A stretch of DNA of 64,000 nt from Megamerina dolium (taxonomy: Eukaryota > Arthropoda > Insecta > Diptera > Megamerinidae), in assembly GCA_963854835.1 (NCBI GenBank), contig OY978528.1, positions 9,084,242 to 9,148,241 of the forward strand, read 5' to 3'. The translations under genes and the position numbers were made by a program. Below are positions 24,612 through 36,173 of this stretch, piece by piece. The stretch's first letter is position 1; each line of letters starts with the position of its first letter. The notes beneath the pieces are model-generated. The model saw nothing but the letters and a program-made list of their open reading frames with translations. It did not search any database and had not been told where the DNA came from.

Positions 24612-25322
24612 CTTCATCCCTTTGGTGGTATTTTTAAGGCGTTTTTGAGGTTAGGGTTATATGGGAGGTATGCTTTAAAATAAACCGATCACACTCATTT
24701 TAGAAGTGCTCACTTATAATATTATTATAAACATATGTACAAAATTTTTAAGTCATATTCTCATAGGTGCACTTTTTATATCATTTTTAAAGCGATTTTG
24801 AGGTTAGGTTTCTATGGGAGGTATGCTTTAAAATAAATCGACCACGCCCATTTTAGGAACGTTTACTTTTAATATTATTGTAAATATATGTACAAATTTT
24901 TGAAGCTATATACTCATCGGTGCACCTTTTATAGCATTTTTAAGGCGATTTTGAGGTTAGGTTTGTATGGGAGGTATGCTTTAAAATAAATCGATCACAC
25001 CCATTTTAGGGACGTTCACTTACATTATTGTTGTTAATATATGGGTAAAATTTTGAAGCCATATACTCATCAGTACACTTTTTATGGCATTTTAAGGGCG
25101 TTTTTGGAGTTAGGATTGTATGGGAGCTATGCTTTTAAATAAACCGATCACGCCCATTTTGGGGGATTTCACTTATAATATTATTGTAAATATATGGACA
25201 AAATTTTGAAGCTATATACTCATCGGTGCACCTTTTATAGCATTTTTAAGGCGATTTTGAGGTTAGGTTTGTATGGGAGCTATGCTTTAAAATACACCGA
25301 TCGTGTCCATTTTTCGTTTTTT
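24612..25322. repeat. Tandem array, 153-bp unit, five copies
   Basis: GTTTTTGAGGTTAGG-type words recur at 24646, 24799, 24952, about 25105 and 25259, a steady 153-154 bp. Each unit contains TATGGGAGSTATGCTTTAAA, then CCGATCACGCCCATTTT, then TATACTCATCGGTGCACCTT. The TATGGGAG...CACGCCCA arrangement resembles the units inside the mini-me-like element at 10.9-12.5 kb. No (GTCY)n tract or inverted ends are seen here, so this is a free-standing array or a stripped element core. Confidence 0.9.
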
Positions 25323-25324
25323 TT

Positions 25325-26580
25325 TTCTTGATTTATGTCCATAAAGTTTACATACTATAAAATGTTCAGAATTTAAAAATTACTACATATAAGTAAGAGG
25401 AAGTCGCAAAACTAAGATCATCGAGCTATCCATGGATGCCATATAAATGTGTTTAAATATATTTTCAGCAAATTTTTAATTAAATCTATTGAAAAAGAAA
25501 ACTATAATAGTAAATGAGATTATATATTGTATATTTTTTATTGACCCTCTCTATGCGTTTCCGTTTTCTAAGCATCAAATCCCCTATGTAGATGCCTAAT
25601 TATCGATATGGTTGTATGGAGATCTATACAAAATATAAATCATAAATCATAAAATTATTACCAACATTATTTGTATTTAACGCCAGTCAACATTAAACAC
25701 TTTAGCCGCGAAAAAGTCTATATCGTCTTTGTGCCGTGGGATGTTCATAATTTTATATATTTTCACGTAGTATATTGTATGTATAAATACTTTCAACAAT
25801 GAAAGGATTCTTGTATACCTATAGAACTCGGTAAGTAAAAGCTAATATATTTATTATAATTTACTACATGTTGTAAAAATTGCCTTTTTCCATAGCACTG
25901 CTGTTCGTTCTTTGTAAACTTCATTCGAAAAGCCCAATAAAATTGATGAAGTATGTGGCTTAAGTACACAGTTTCAAGAGGAACACTGCTGCTATGTCTC
26001 ATAAAACATAGTCAATTTATGTGTAATAAATTAAAATTGCATTAGGAGTATACAAACAATCGAAAAAATTGCGCATAACCAGAAGCGAAAAGTATAACAG
26101 CAACCATCATGATAGAAATAATAGAAAACGAATTAAAAAATTATCAATATACGATCGCAGTACATTATGCGATCGCGTAAAGATATTGAAGCATGAAATT
26201 AATAGAAAAAAAAAAATCCATAGAAATATAATATCAAACAGCAACTGATTAATAAGGCAACATCAATCAAAAAGTTAGAAAAAACAAAAAAGAATTGTAA
26301 ACAAAAGCAATATTGATTGAACTTAAACATAAGGCCAATGTAAGGCAGAGAATGATCATAATAATAATGTGATCATGTATAGCAATAGAGTTGCATACAC
26401 CCGCGCACATTCAATTCGAATAGCATTCGTGTAAAAATAAATTAACAAACATAAATTGCTTTACATGAGTACGAGTATCGACTATGTTTTGAACTCCACT
26501 AACTTACAAACAAAACAAGTTAACAAGATCGGTAACAGACCGATCAATAAATTGTACGTACATACGTACGTTATGAAAGA
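25325..26580. other. Non-coding stretch
   Basis: AT-rich. Short A-run at about 26206-26216. No recognisable gene or family. Confidence 0.5.
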
Positions 26581-26740
26581 GTAAGTGAGAACGAGACAAA
26601 CAATCGCTCCACATAGTGATCATGCAAAACTCTTACAAAGATAATAAGTTCTTATTATGTTAGGCATTCACATAGCAACTAGTGAGAATGGGACAGCCAA
26701 TCGATCCACAATGATCATGCAACATTTAACAAAGGAAATG
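26581..26740. repeat. Imperfect direct duplication carrying TGATCATGCAA
   Basis: GTGAGAACGAGACAAACAAT...GTGATCATGCAAAAC (26585-26632) is matched by GTGAGAATGGGACAGCCAAT...ATGATCATGCAACAT (26681-26726), 96 bp apart. A third TGATCATGC follows at about 26823. It could be a cluster of protein sites or just a local duplication. Confidence 0.65.
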
Positions 26741-27000
26741 ATTTCGTTGTACATATTATGGCGCAAGCTTTCTTCTTACAGTTTTTTTTTATTTAGTTGC
26801 CTTGTAACGTTAGGTAACGTTAGTGATCATGCTACTTTGATTTTCTTGTCGTTGTTCTACATCTATTTTTTTTTTTAGTGATCCTCTTTTAGTGTTGGTT
26901 TAGTGTTGGTGTTAAAACTAAGCAAACACAAACAGCATTCAATTCAAAGCGCAATGTAGTAAATTTGGTTTTGTTTACCCACAAATATCAACTTGTCTAT

Positions 27001-27018
27001 TAATCATGATCATGATTA
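27001..27018. repeat. Perfect 18-bp palindrome TAATCATGATCATGATTA
   Basis: Fully self-complementary with no spacer. The outer TAAT words resemble homeodomain half-sites. It lies in a region enriched in TGATCA words (26.35-27.0 kb). Function unknown. Confidence 0.7.
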
Positions 27019-27156
27019 CAGCAATGAAATGTAGTCGAAGAGATTAGGGAATAGTTGGAAGACCGAAACCATTAGATTGAAATCGCTAAGGAAAAATATT
27101 ATTTTCTACTGCTACTGGTGCCATTATTAGATCTTTTGTGCAGCCTTATTTCCTAG

Positions 27157-28109
27157 CTAGCAGATCTTAAGACTATTTATAAATCTTGTCACTGCTGTGG
27201 GATTGATTTTAGCTATGTCCCTTGGACCTATGAATCCGTTCCCTAGGTAGTTTAGTCTGCGTCTAGCCTACACAGCTGAGCAATTGCAAAGAACGTGTTC
27301 AGCTATTTCCTGCTCTTCAAGACAGAGTCGACGGAGATCGTTGTTAACCACACCCATTTTCATAATGTGGTAATTAAGTTTACAATGACCTGTTAATAGT
27401 TCAGTGTAGAGTTTGATGTCTTTTTTGCTGAGGTTCAAGATAGCATCTCCCTTAATGTGTTCAGGGTCAATGAATCTCTTCGACTGCCGCATGCCTGTTT
27501 GGGCTCTCCAGTAATCGGTTAGACTACTTTTTCTCTTCACATATTAAGTTTTCATGAAACTAATGTTTATCCGGCAGAAGGGTTCTGGGCATATGAAAGG
27601 AATGTCTGCGCCTTTTTCGCCAGTGAATCTGCCATTTCATTCCCTGCATGCCCCTCGTGTCTCGGTACCTATATTAGAGTCACAGAATTCCTCTTTGCTA
27701 AGGTATTGAGAAGTTCAAAGCATTCTCAGACCAAATTAGATTGGAACGAGAAATTCATTAGTGATTTTAGAGCTGCCTGACTGTCTGAAAGAATGCATAT
27801 ATTGGTTTCTTGAGTGTCCCTACGTAGACATTCTCTGACAGATAGCTGGGATTTTTACGGAGCATAATTCTTCTCCTTCTGTCTTCTTCTGTTGATCTGC
27901 GTTGCGGAGAGACCGCCACCTGTATTTGAATTCTTGGTACCTTCAGCCTCCTTACCGGTAGTTTTTTGATTCTCACCAGGATTAACCGTTGTCAGAGACT
28001 TTCTTGGTACCAGAGATCCACTAGAGGTTAATGGCAGATCCTTGGATGTTTCAGATGCTTTTGATGACAGTATATCATCAGCATCATTCCCCAAAGTAAG
28101 GCTCTCCAT
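27157..28109 (-). pseudogene. LINE with ORF1 head joined in frame to RNase H and C-terminus (EN and RT deleted)
   Basis: On the minus strand, an ORF1 start is at 28109 (MESLTLGNDADDILSS...) with the basic GLSATQINRRRQKEK block that precedes zinc knuckles in many LINE ORF1 proteins. It is open for 84 codons to a stop at 27855-27857. The same frame then continues straight into RNase H: ILSDSQAALKSL (catalytic Asp) and VPRHEGHAGNEMADSLAKK (second Asp), with further stops. The tail LLTGHCKLNYHIMKMGV, then a C..E.E..EHVL.NC block, follows in a shifted frame (27540-27268). After one stop the end ARRRLNYLGNGFIGPRDIAK runs to a stop at 27157-27159. Endonuclease and RT (some 2.5-3 kb in intact relatives) are gone. 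It is the same kind of element as 1.9-2.5 kb. Confidence 0.85.
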
Positions 28110-28540
28110 TGACCCATTGACAATGTGCCATGATTCATGCTAGTAATTTGCTGCCTTCGGAACCTTGGGTGTCAGTCTCGTTCTTAAGGGGGGACTGATG
28201 GGATTCGGGTCTACACATCCGATGCCCGGGCCATTGTTGGCTCGACGGGCTGGATTTCCCTTAGAGTTACCTCGTGCAAAGAAACCACATAGCGAAAGGT
28301 GAGTTTGCATTTTATACCTTCTGTCAGGTGTGAAATTACTTCCGTCCCAATTTCCAATTTCCCGCCCAATGCGGGAAACAGACGCCCCGATCCGGCTGCC
28401 CGTCTGACATGGTTGAACCCACCGGACATGATTTAGCAGAACTAAATCATGACCGTCAGCACCGGGCAACCGGATCATCGTATCTAAGCCTCCGCACCAC
28501 ATCAAGGTGTCTACCGTCGCGTGTGCTAAAATTCGCATAC
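28110..28540 (-). mobile_element. 5' untranslated leader of the same LINE
   Basis: This GC-richer stretch lies directly upstream of the ORF1 start in minus-strand direction. An open frame of 146 codons crosses it, but with no recognisable domain. GC-rich 5' leaders with internal promoters are usual for I/LOA/jockey LINEs, so I treat it as the element's 5' region. The left boundary at about 28540 is where composition returns to the AT-rich background. The leader keeping its place before ORF1 shows this copy was not simply 5'-truncated. Confidence 0.6.
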
Positions 28541-30405
28541 TGCGAAAATGATGTATGTCAGCATAAAATTTTTTTTCCAAATTATTTGGGAGTAGCCAAA
28601 ATTTTCATACATAAAATGTTGCTAATTTATATCATCAAAATTATTATTCAAGCAAATTTTTAACTCCAAAAAAACCAATCCCATCCCATTCTATGAACTT
28701 TTCCGCTATCAAATGCATATCGATTCTAACATTCACAGACATTTTCATAAAAAAAGTCTCAAAAAAAAAAATGGAATAAAATACAAATAAATATATAAGA
28801 AAATCACGATTTCTTTTCGTTGATTTTTTCTTCTCATTTTCTTTTTATCGCTGCGATCAGTTACGAACATAGAATGGAAGTATGGAATATATTACTCAGT
28901 ACATAGGCCACAAATGTTTTATGATCGTATTTAGAATGGGAAATAAAGCGATAAACTTTAGTGAAATACTTTTGCTTGTATTTTCAACTAAAATAAATAT
29001 TTATTTATTTCTTTCAAGTACGAATATAATACACCCACATATAAAGATTGTTAAAGATATCAAAAAATGGCCAATACGAATGATCTTGAAAATTGAACAT
29101 TGGTGAGAAAGGTACTCTTTTGCAATGTTGCTATTGATTTTTGCAATTGATTTGGTGGTGGTTATTTTTGCTCAGGGCATACTTGAAAATATTTGGTTGT
29201 TAACCTTTAAACCGCTGCATTTTTGGGAATTGAAATAAAATATCGAAAAAAAAAATGTTGAAAAAATGTTCATATATCAACAACAACATCATAGACTTGT
29301 ATTTAATTAAGTTCTTCTTTGAGGGGGGTCCGCTAATGGCTAATGTGTTGATGGCTTTGTAATTTCAAAATTAAAAAAAAAGCAAAAACAAAAAAAAAAA
29401 GCAAAACATTTTCCAATTTTAATGACACGCACAATAGACAACACGAAAAGTTATAGGTTAAAATTATAATTATAATAGTAATATATTGAATACGCTATAA
29501 TTGCTATAATATTGCTATAATTTGTTTATACTCATATGTAAATAATATCTAATCTATTCGAATATAGCTAGCTAGCTACAATATATCGTAATAATTTATG
29601 TAAATTAATTATAACCATAGTCTATCGTATGTATGACAGTATATATACATTTTGTTGTTGTTGTTGTGTATTAAAATTAATTTATACCCTCGACTGATCA
29701 GTGATTTTAACAATACCATATATTATTTGTAGATATCGTATACCATATGTAAATTAACTAATTTTCTATTTTACTCTATAAAATTTGTAAGAAGCAAAAC
29801 CACATAAAATACAATTTATTTATGTGGCTATTCGTTTACTTCATCTTATATGATAGTAGTAGTCGTCTCGTATGTTCGATACATTGGTATAATAATTTTT
29901 TGATAGCTGTCACATAAAAATCACATTTCTATTTAAATACATATGGAAATTAAATTAGGAAAAAAATTAAAAAAAAAAAAAACTAAATTGCTTTTAAATG
30001 TAAAATAGATAATAAAGAATTGCTAGAGATAAACAGAGAGGAGATATGAATATGCTGTAGATATTGTTTATTGGTCTACATACTACTATTATGCATCAGT
30101 TGTTTGGGCTAGTATGTACCTTCTTATACAAAACGGTAGTTAAAAGTACCAAGCAATAGTTTAGTGCAATTTTAATTTTGATATTGAAGACATACACAGT
30201 GTGATCAAAAAGTTTTCGGAAATTGTTGAAATTGTATGGAACAAAATTTTGACTATCTGACTTAGCGAAAAACATGTAATTTATATTATTTTAGGGATTT
30301 CTTTCCAAGAAAGCATAGAGTAATTTCTAAATTCGATTCGTCTAGTTTTTCAGTTTCCTTCTTTATTTTTCAAAATCATCAATTTTTTATGAAAATCATC
30401 TCAAG
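28541..30405. other. Non-coding stretch
   Basis: AT-rich with A-runs (about 29246, 29370-29402, 29965-29982), a TTG run near 29652 and a TAGCTAGCTAGCTA word at about 29566. No gene. The frame at 28882-29106 is unsupported. Confidence 0.5.
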
Positions 30406-30409
30406 TGTT

Positions 30410-31575
30410 GGAGATAGTGGTTAAGTAAGTTAAGAGGAAATGTTCACGAGGGAGAACTATTGGAGTTCGGTTATACATTTCATTGTTCTAGGAGCGATCG
30501 CTGGATTTTTCAGTCGATTTTTATGTATTATACGTTCACATTGTATCACCTGTAGTCCCCTTAAGGACTGAATATAGAGGATAAGTGTGTTTGAAGGAAA
30601 TGTTGATGAGAAGAAATCAATGGCATTCTGTCATATATTTCACCGCTTTGTCATATGGGCGAAATCTGGACAGCTATAAAGTTATTTAGTGATTTTCTGG
30701 TGTTTTGAAAATCGTTAAAAAAAAATACCCGAAATCGCCGCTAGAACACTGAAATATATGATCGATCCTCCATTATATTTTCCACCATACATTTTCTCGT
30801 AATATACTCACTCCCTAACGCCAACACTTAAGCGAACGAATATACCGAAAAATCATCTGAAAATCTAATAACAAAAAATGGTGTTTTGAAAATCGTTAAA
30901 TAATCCTAGGAATCGCCTCTAGAACGCTGAAATATATGATCGATCCCCTATTAAATTTTCCACCATATATCATCTCGGACTATACTCACTCCCTAACGCC
31001 ATCTCTTAAACGAACTCCTACACAAAATTACCGAAAAATCATCTGAAAATCTACAAATAAGTCCATAACTGCACAACAATCGCTACTAAAGGCGTAAATC
31101 ATAAGGCCGACCACCAATTATTTTACCTTCTCGACATTTTCTCCAAACATACTAACCACATATCTCCATCTTTCAAGGGGACTCCTATATAAAATGACTG
31201 AACAATTAATTAAAAATCGACAAATAGACCGAAAAGTCATCTGAAAATCTATAAATAATCCCATAACTGCGCAACAATCGCTACTAAAGGCGTAAATCAT
31301 AAGAGAATCCGCCATTCAATTTATCTTCTCGACATTTTCTCCAAACATACTAATCATCCCCATCTTTTAAGGTGATTTCTATACAAAATGACTGAAAAAT
31401 TCATTAAAAATCGACAATTAGTCCTAGAAATCGCTCGTAAAATGGTGAACTGTATATACGACACACATTAATATTTCCTTCTCAACATTTTCTCTAAATA
31501 TATCTCGCATCTCTCTGTTTTACGGGGACTTCCCTATAACATTAATGCTTTTATCGTCGATTCCTAATATTTCTT
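30410..31575. repeat. Inverted (foldback) array of the 164-bp repeat family
   Basis: Two units in reverse orientation (landmarks TATACATTTCATTGTTCTAG at about 30471 and CATATATTTCACCGC at 30632) are followed by about five in forward orientation (GAAATATATG at 30751 and 30929, then GTAAATCATAA at 31094 and 31292, GTGAACTGTATAT at 31444). The forward units carry the family words TCTTTCAAGGGGACTCCTAT, AAATCGACAAATAG and ATAACTGCGCAACAATCGCT. Spacing is 150-198 bp. The turn-over point is near 30710. An array with opposed halves can form a long hairpin. Confidence 0.75.
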
Positions 31576-33525
31576 TGGGAAGAAATTCTTGAAATTTTGA
31601 GATTTTGAGATTTTCCCTTAAGCCAAGCAGTTTAAAAATTTGATTCACCTTAATGTACTTATATATGTACCTGTATAGATGAATGAATATCTTATGTACA
31701 AGTTGTTACATAAAATTTAATATCCTCTAAAGCGTTATTTCATTATAAAATGTCTACCCTACAAACCATTACAAATGCCTTACCATAATTAACGATTTCT
31801 TTAAGAAATCCTGTTTCAAAAGATGCTATAAATGTCAAATATCTCCTACGTATGAATGTTATATGAGAAAATCTCAATGTTTTATGGCAAATTATTCATG
31901 AGAATTTTTATGGCATTTTAATAAACTTGAAACATATTAGATCGATAGATGGAAAGTATCCTGCTGAGTTTTGTTTTTTTTAATTAGAAATTTGTTTAAA
32001 CGTTTTTATGGCTTATAAAAAGAAATCAAGAAGAAAATTTGAAACTACAAAATTAATTAAACAAATATTTTTAATTAAATAAAAGCAACTTTATTATTGG
32101 GATTCTGAGTTTTAAACTGTGATTGAATTTATCATTGTTGTGTCACCTTAATTTAAAGGCCAGCGTTCCAAACATAATAAGAGCCACTTTTTTCGAAATA
32201 ATTATACGAACATGTTAAACTTGGACTTGCATTAAACGATTTCGAACAGCACGATCCATATAACATGACTCTTTCTGAGCTTCGCCACATAGGAAATACT
32301 TTGAATTTGCTTCTTGGAAATGTTTAGCACCCAATGAATCTCCTATTTGTTAGTAATTTGTAGGTTCAATGTCTCATACAGAATTTCTCAGTTTTATATG
32401 AGTCTTTAGAGAAGTTTCTGAATCTAATTTCTTTCAATTTCTCACATAGAATTTTCAAATCTAAAGAAAAAATAGTTCACCACCATTACATTTAACGGTC
32501 ACACAAATCACAAGAACCGTAACTTGTGCAAATACATATGTTTTGTGGCATTTATGTTTGTTTTGTTAAATGTTTTTATATTTAATAGCTTATTATTTTA
32601 AAATGAACATATGTATGTATGTACCCACTAGAAATAATAGCATATATGAGTACTTATGTCAATTTTATTATTTATTTTACAAGTAAAAAAATCAGTCATA
32701 AATATAGACAAAACTGGCACTAAAATTGTTTAAACATACATACATTCGCATACATAAGTACACCGAATACTTATACAATAGTAATATAAACATCAATCTA
32801 CCCACACATGTGTATCGTATATATCACTTTGAAGAAACTTTATTCTTTGCCAATATCTAGCACATATGCAAAATAGCAACTAAATTGATTTATGACAGCA
32901 AATATCTAAACTGATGTAAAAAAAAATATGTATGCAAAAAGTTCAAGAGATAAATGGAAAATGTCATAAGAAAACATAGGCAGGCATACACGTAAATAGT
33001 GGTAGTGTGCATATAAGGAAGTAAAGTTTATTGGAGAAAGTTTTGACAGTTCTAGCTAAAAGAACATACCTTATCTATATGTACACTAAGCAAATATGCT
33101 AGTATTACTCATTAGTAGATATAGATATAACAATTTATGAGTCATATGTTAACTGTATTGTTTGTTGAGGCCAACTTACATTTGTTGGCCTACAATAAAT
33201 ATCAAAATTTTGGACAAAATTAAACTCAAAAAGAGAAAAAGAACTATTTAGATTAGTAAGCTGGGTGAATGTTAGAAATTTTCACACGCTGAGGTCAAAT
33301 CGGCACATTCCAGCATGCCTCCTGTTTTCCTGAACAATAAGACTATAAATCAATTAGGAGAATCTCCAAAGAATATTGGCCAATCTTTTTTTATCTTGAA
33401 TTTGGAAAGAACTAAAAGAGTTATCTTAAATCATGGCAATTCCATGTGTCCAACACTCTACAGAATTCGTCCAAACTGTTTAGGACCCCCAAAAGTTCAA
33501 CGAGGAATTTGAGCAAGAGCTCAAT
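31576..33525. other. Non-coding stretch
   Basis: AT-rich. A 65-codon frame at 33315-33512 (+) starts with MPPVFLNNKTINQLGESP but I recognise nothing in it. No other signal. Confidence 0.45.
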
Positions 33526-33534
33526 ACTTTGTAA

Positions 33535-34165
33535 ATGAGAAAGGATCAATTGTGAATGGGAAAACGTTAATTGCAAATAAGAATAGTCAATTGTAATTAC
33601 GAATGCGACAATTGAAAATAAGAATAGTCAATTGTAAATGAGATTAATCGTTTTAAAATGCGAAACTGACAACAATAAATGAGAAAGCATCAATTAAAAA
33701 TGAGAATAGTCTTGTTGTAAATGAGAAAGCGTCAAATGAAAATGCGAAACAAACAAAACTCACATGAAAATGGGCCAAATATAGAGTGGAGCAGCGACTT
33801 CAGTATTTAGAAAAGCTCCTGGATGATGCAAAGGCCAATATTACAGGAGGAGACTGCGCAAAATTATTTCAACAAGCGTCAATATTCCAAGCGGATGCAA
33901 TCACCAACCGGGGATACTTTGGTAGGCGCATACAATTTTGTATTTATTGTAATTAATTCAAAAATAGATAATAAAAATGAGTTTCTCAATTTTATTTGAC
34001 ACTTTCTCATTTACACTTGACACTTTCGCATTTTAAAACGTGCAATTTAATCTCATTTACAATTGACTATTCTTATTTTCAATTGTCACATTCGAAATTA
34101 CAAATTGACTATTCTTATATTTTCAATTGTCGCATTCGAAATTGCATTTACAACTGGAAATGGTG
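33535..34165. mobile_element. Foldback-type element with short-repeat arms
   Basis: The left arm (about 33535-33740) is built from direct repeats of roughly 20 bp such as CAATTGTAAATGAGAA and CAATTGAAAATAAGAATAGT. The right arm (about 33975-34160) is its inverse. The best block, 33600-33645, is matched by the reverse complement of 34049-34094 over 46 bp with one mismatch, and weaker matching extends inward (GTTTTAAAATGCGAAA on both sides). Arms made of short tandem repeats are typical of fly foldback elements. The spacer (about 33745-33970) holds an open reading frame listed separately. A smaller relative is at 16740-16960. Confidence 0.8.
33768..33956 (+). pseudogene. Unrecognised coding-like fragment inside the foldback spacer
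   Basis: A 62-codon open frame without ATG reads ...VEQRLQYLEKLLDDAKANIT..., then GGDCAKLFQQASIFQADAIT, NRGYFGRR and a stop at 33954-33956. Its balanced amino acid mix (Asp, Gly, Ala, Gln, Arg) stands out from the Lys/Ile/Phe-rich noise frames around it, and local GC is higher. It could be bounded by splice-like sites: AATATAG before AGTGG (about 33785) and TTTG before GTAGGC (about 33922). I do not recognise the protein. It may be a captured host exon, a remnant of the element's own gene, or chance. Confidence 0.4.
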
Positions 34166-34344
34166 TAGTTTTCGCCACGAAAATCAAAATTCTTAAAGCT
34201 ACTACCTAAAGTTTTAACAATAATTTAACAAGAATTATGCAAAAACAACTTTCCGAGATCACTTTGAATATCATTTCGAGTTGAATTAAACTATTGGTGC
34301 CCAAAAGCATCTACCGAAAAAACAGATGTGGGCTATTTTATGTT

Positions 34345-34600
34345 GTAACGCAATAATGTCGAAATTTTTTGCAATAATGGCGAAGTTCTTTTGCATTAAT
34401 ATCGATTATTTTTTTTAAGAAAAAAAACACTTTCCTATAAAAATGTTTGCAATAATGTAAATTCGTGCATTTTTGTTTCGACATTATTTAAATTTGTTTG
34501 CAATAATGTCGAAATAAAAATGTTGCTCGTTACATTTTCGATATTATTGCAATAATGTCGAACAAAATTTTTCGGCGTTATTCCAACAATTTTCGATATT
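34345..34600. repeat. Interspersed GCAATAATGTCGAA motif cluster
   Basis: GCAATAATG(T/G)CGAA-like words occur at about 34352, 34371, 34499 and 34549, a shortened form (GCAATAATGTAAATTCG) at about 34450, and an inverted TTCGACATTATT at about 34478. At 34537-34562 two words meet head to head (TTCGATATTATT/GCAATAATGTCGAA), a 26-bp near-palindrome. Origin unknown. Confidence 0.65.
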
Positions 34601-36136
34601 AATTCATATATTCCTTAGTTTCTCGATGGAACTAAGCTAAGAAGCCCAGGTGTAGGCAATTATTATTATCAGATATTAAAAAAATAAATGAAAACAAATC
34701 CCGCGAAAATATCAGAGAAAAAAAAAAAAAAAGGTTAAAATGCGAAAACCAGTAATCGATGGTCATAAATAATATCGAACTTAATATTTATCAAATTTAT
34801 AGTGTACACATTTGCATATGTTGATAACACTTATTAGCACGCAATTATGATAAACCATACGTGAGCATGTGACTGAGGTTGAAGAAATTGACAACGTCAA
34901 ACAAAATTGAAATATCATAAAGACAAATTGATAAAAATTCTATTCTGTAGAGTGGAAAAACTCAGCATGAAAATAAAACATCATCATAATTAAAATCATA
35001 ATCTTCATCATCATTATCATCATCATATTCCATGGTTGGTTGTTCGATTATTTTTTGCCGTCTGACGATTTGCTAAGTGTCTTATATTGGTAAATAATAG
35101 TGGTGGTGGTGGTGTTAGTGGTGATGATATTGTATAGCAGCAGTTTAAGCGCTTAGATGTTTACTTTTTACTATGCAGTAATGCCATGACGATGATGATG
35201 ATGATGATGAAGATGATGGTGTTGTTATTGCATTCATTGAACACACAAGCATACCGAAATGTATCGATGTGAAAACTTTATGAAATTTGTGGCTGTGAGA
35301 AACCGCTAAATGTCAGAAATTCAACTCATCGCAGATGATAGTGCAGCTAGATGGGAAGAAGGAGAGGCAAATATTGTTACAGTTGCGGCTTTGGATGTTG
35401 ATCATGGTGGTGGTGGTGGTGTTGGTTATGGATAATAATGTCTGTAGACATTCATAGCTTCATAGTTGTTAGTATGACGTAAATGAGCTCGTCTGACATA
35501 TCTTCGTAGATGATTTCTTATTCCCTCTGGTCTAGAAGATATGTTAAAATTTCATCTATGAATGTCTTGCGTTCGAATAAAGGACTTCTATAGACAATTT
35601 GCTGATATGTCTTCTTAGAGTGTTAAATTAGGAAGATCATCCATTCTTCCCTCGATAATAATTCACGCATGAATAGTACTCAGAGTAAATTTTTAACTAC
35701 TGGGGTGGTTTTACACAAAGTGCCAGATGAATTTGATATCAAAATGCGAATCTTTAGACAGGCTCACACAAGCGAATTGCAAGAGGTGGCAGAGAGGTGC
35801 GAAGAAGCTGCTGAAGTATATGAGGTAGAATGATTGTGATATAATAATGCAATTGGTTTGACTTGAGTAGGACTAAGCTATAAAGAAACGAAACAAACAA
35901 AGATATGTATACCATGCATACTTGTATGTAGATAGACTGCATAGTCGATAAGCTGACGATAAGAAAAACAAACAAAACAACAACAACAACAATAATATCA
36001 TCATCATCATCATCATCATCATCAGTTTAAGCTGTTAAATTAATGGGCAACATAATAAGTTGAATTTTATGATATGCCACAAAATGATACCAGGCCATCC
36101 ATAGTGGTGCAGATGATGAGCAACAAACAGATAGAA

Positions 36137-36173
<37 letters not shown>

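Noticed and set aside
29690..29740. TATACCCTCGACTGATCAGT as a mini-me-like element end
   Set aside because: No inverted partner, GTCY tract or unit array is visible nearby.
30195..30230. GTGTGATCAAAAAGTTTTCG as a Tc1-type TIR
   Set aside because: No inverted partner was found within several kb, and no transposase is near.
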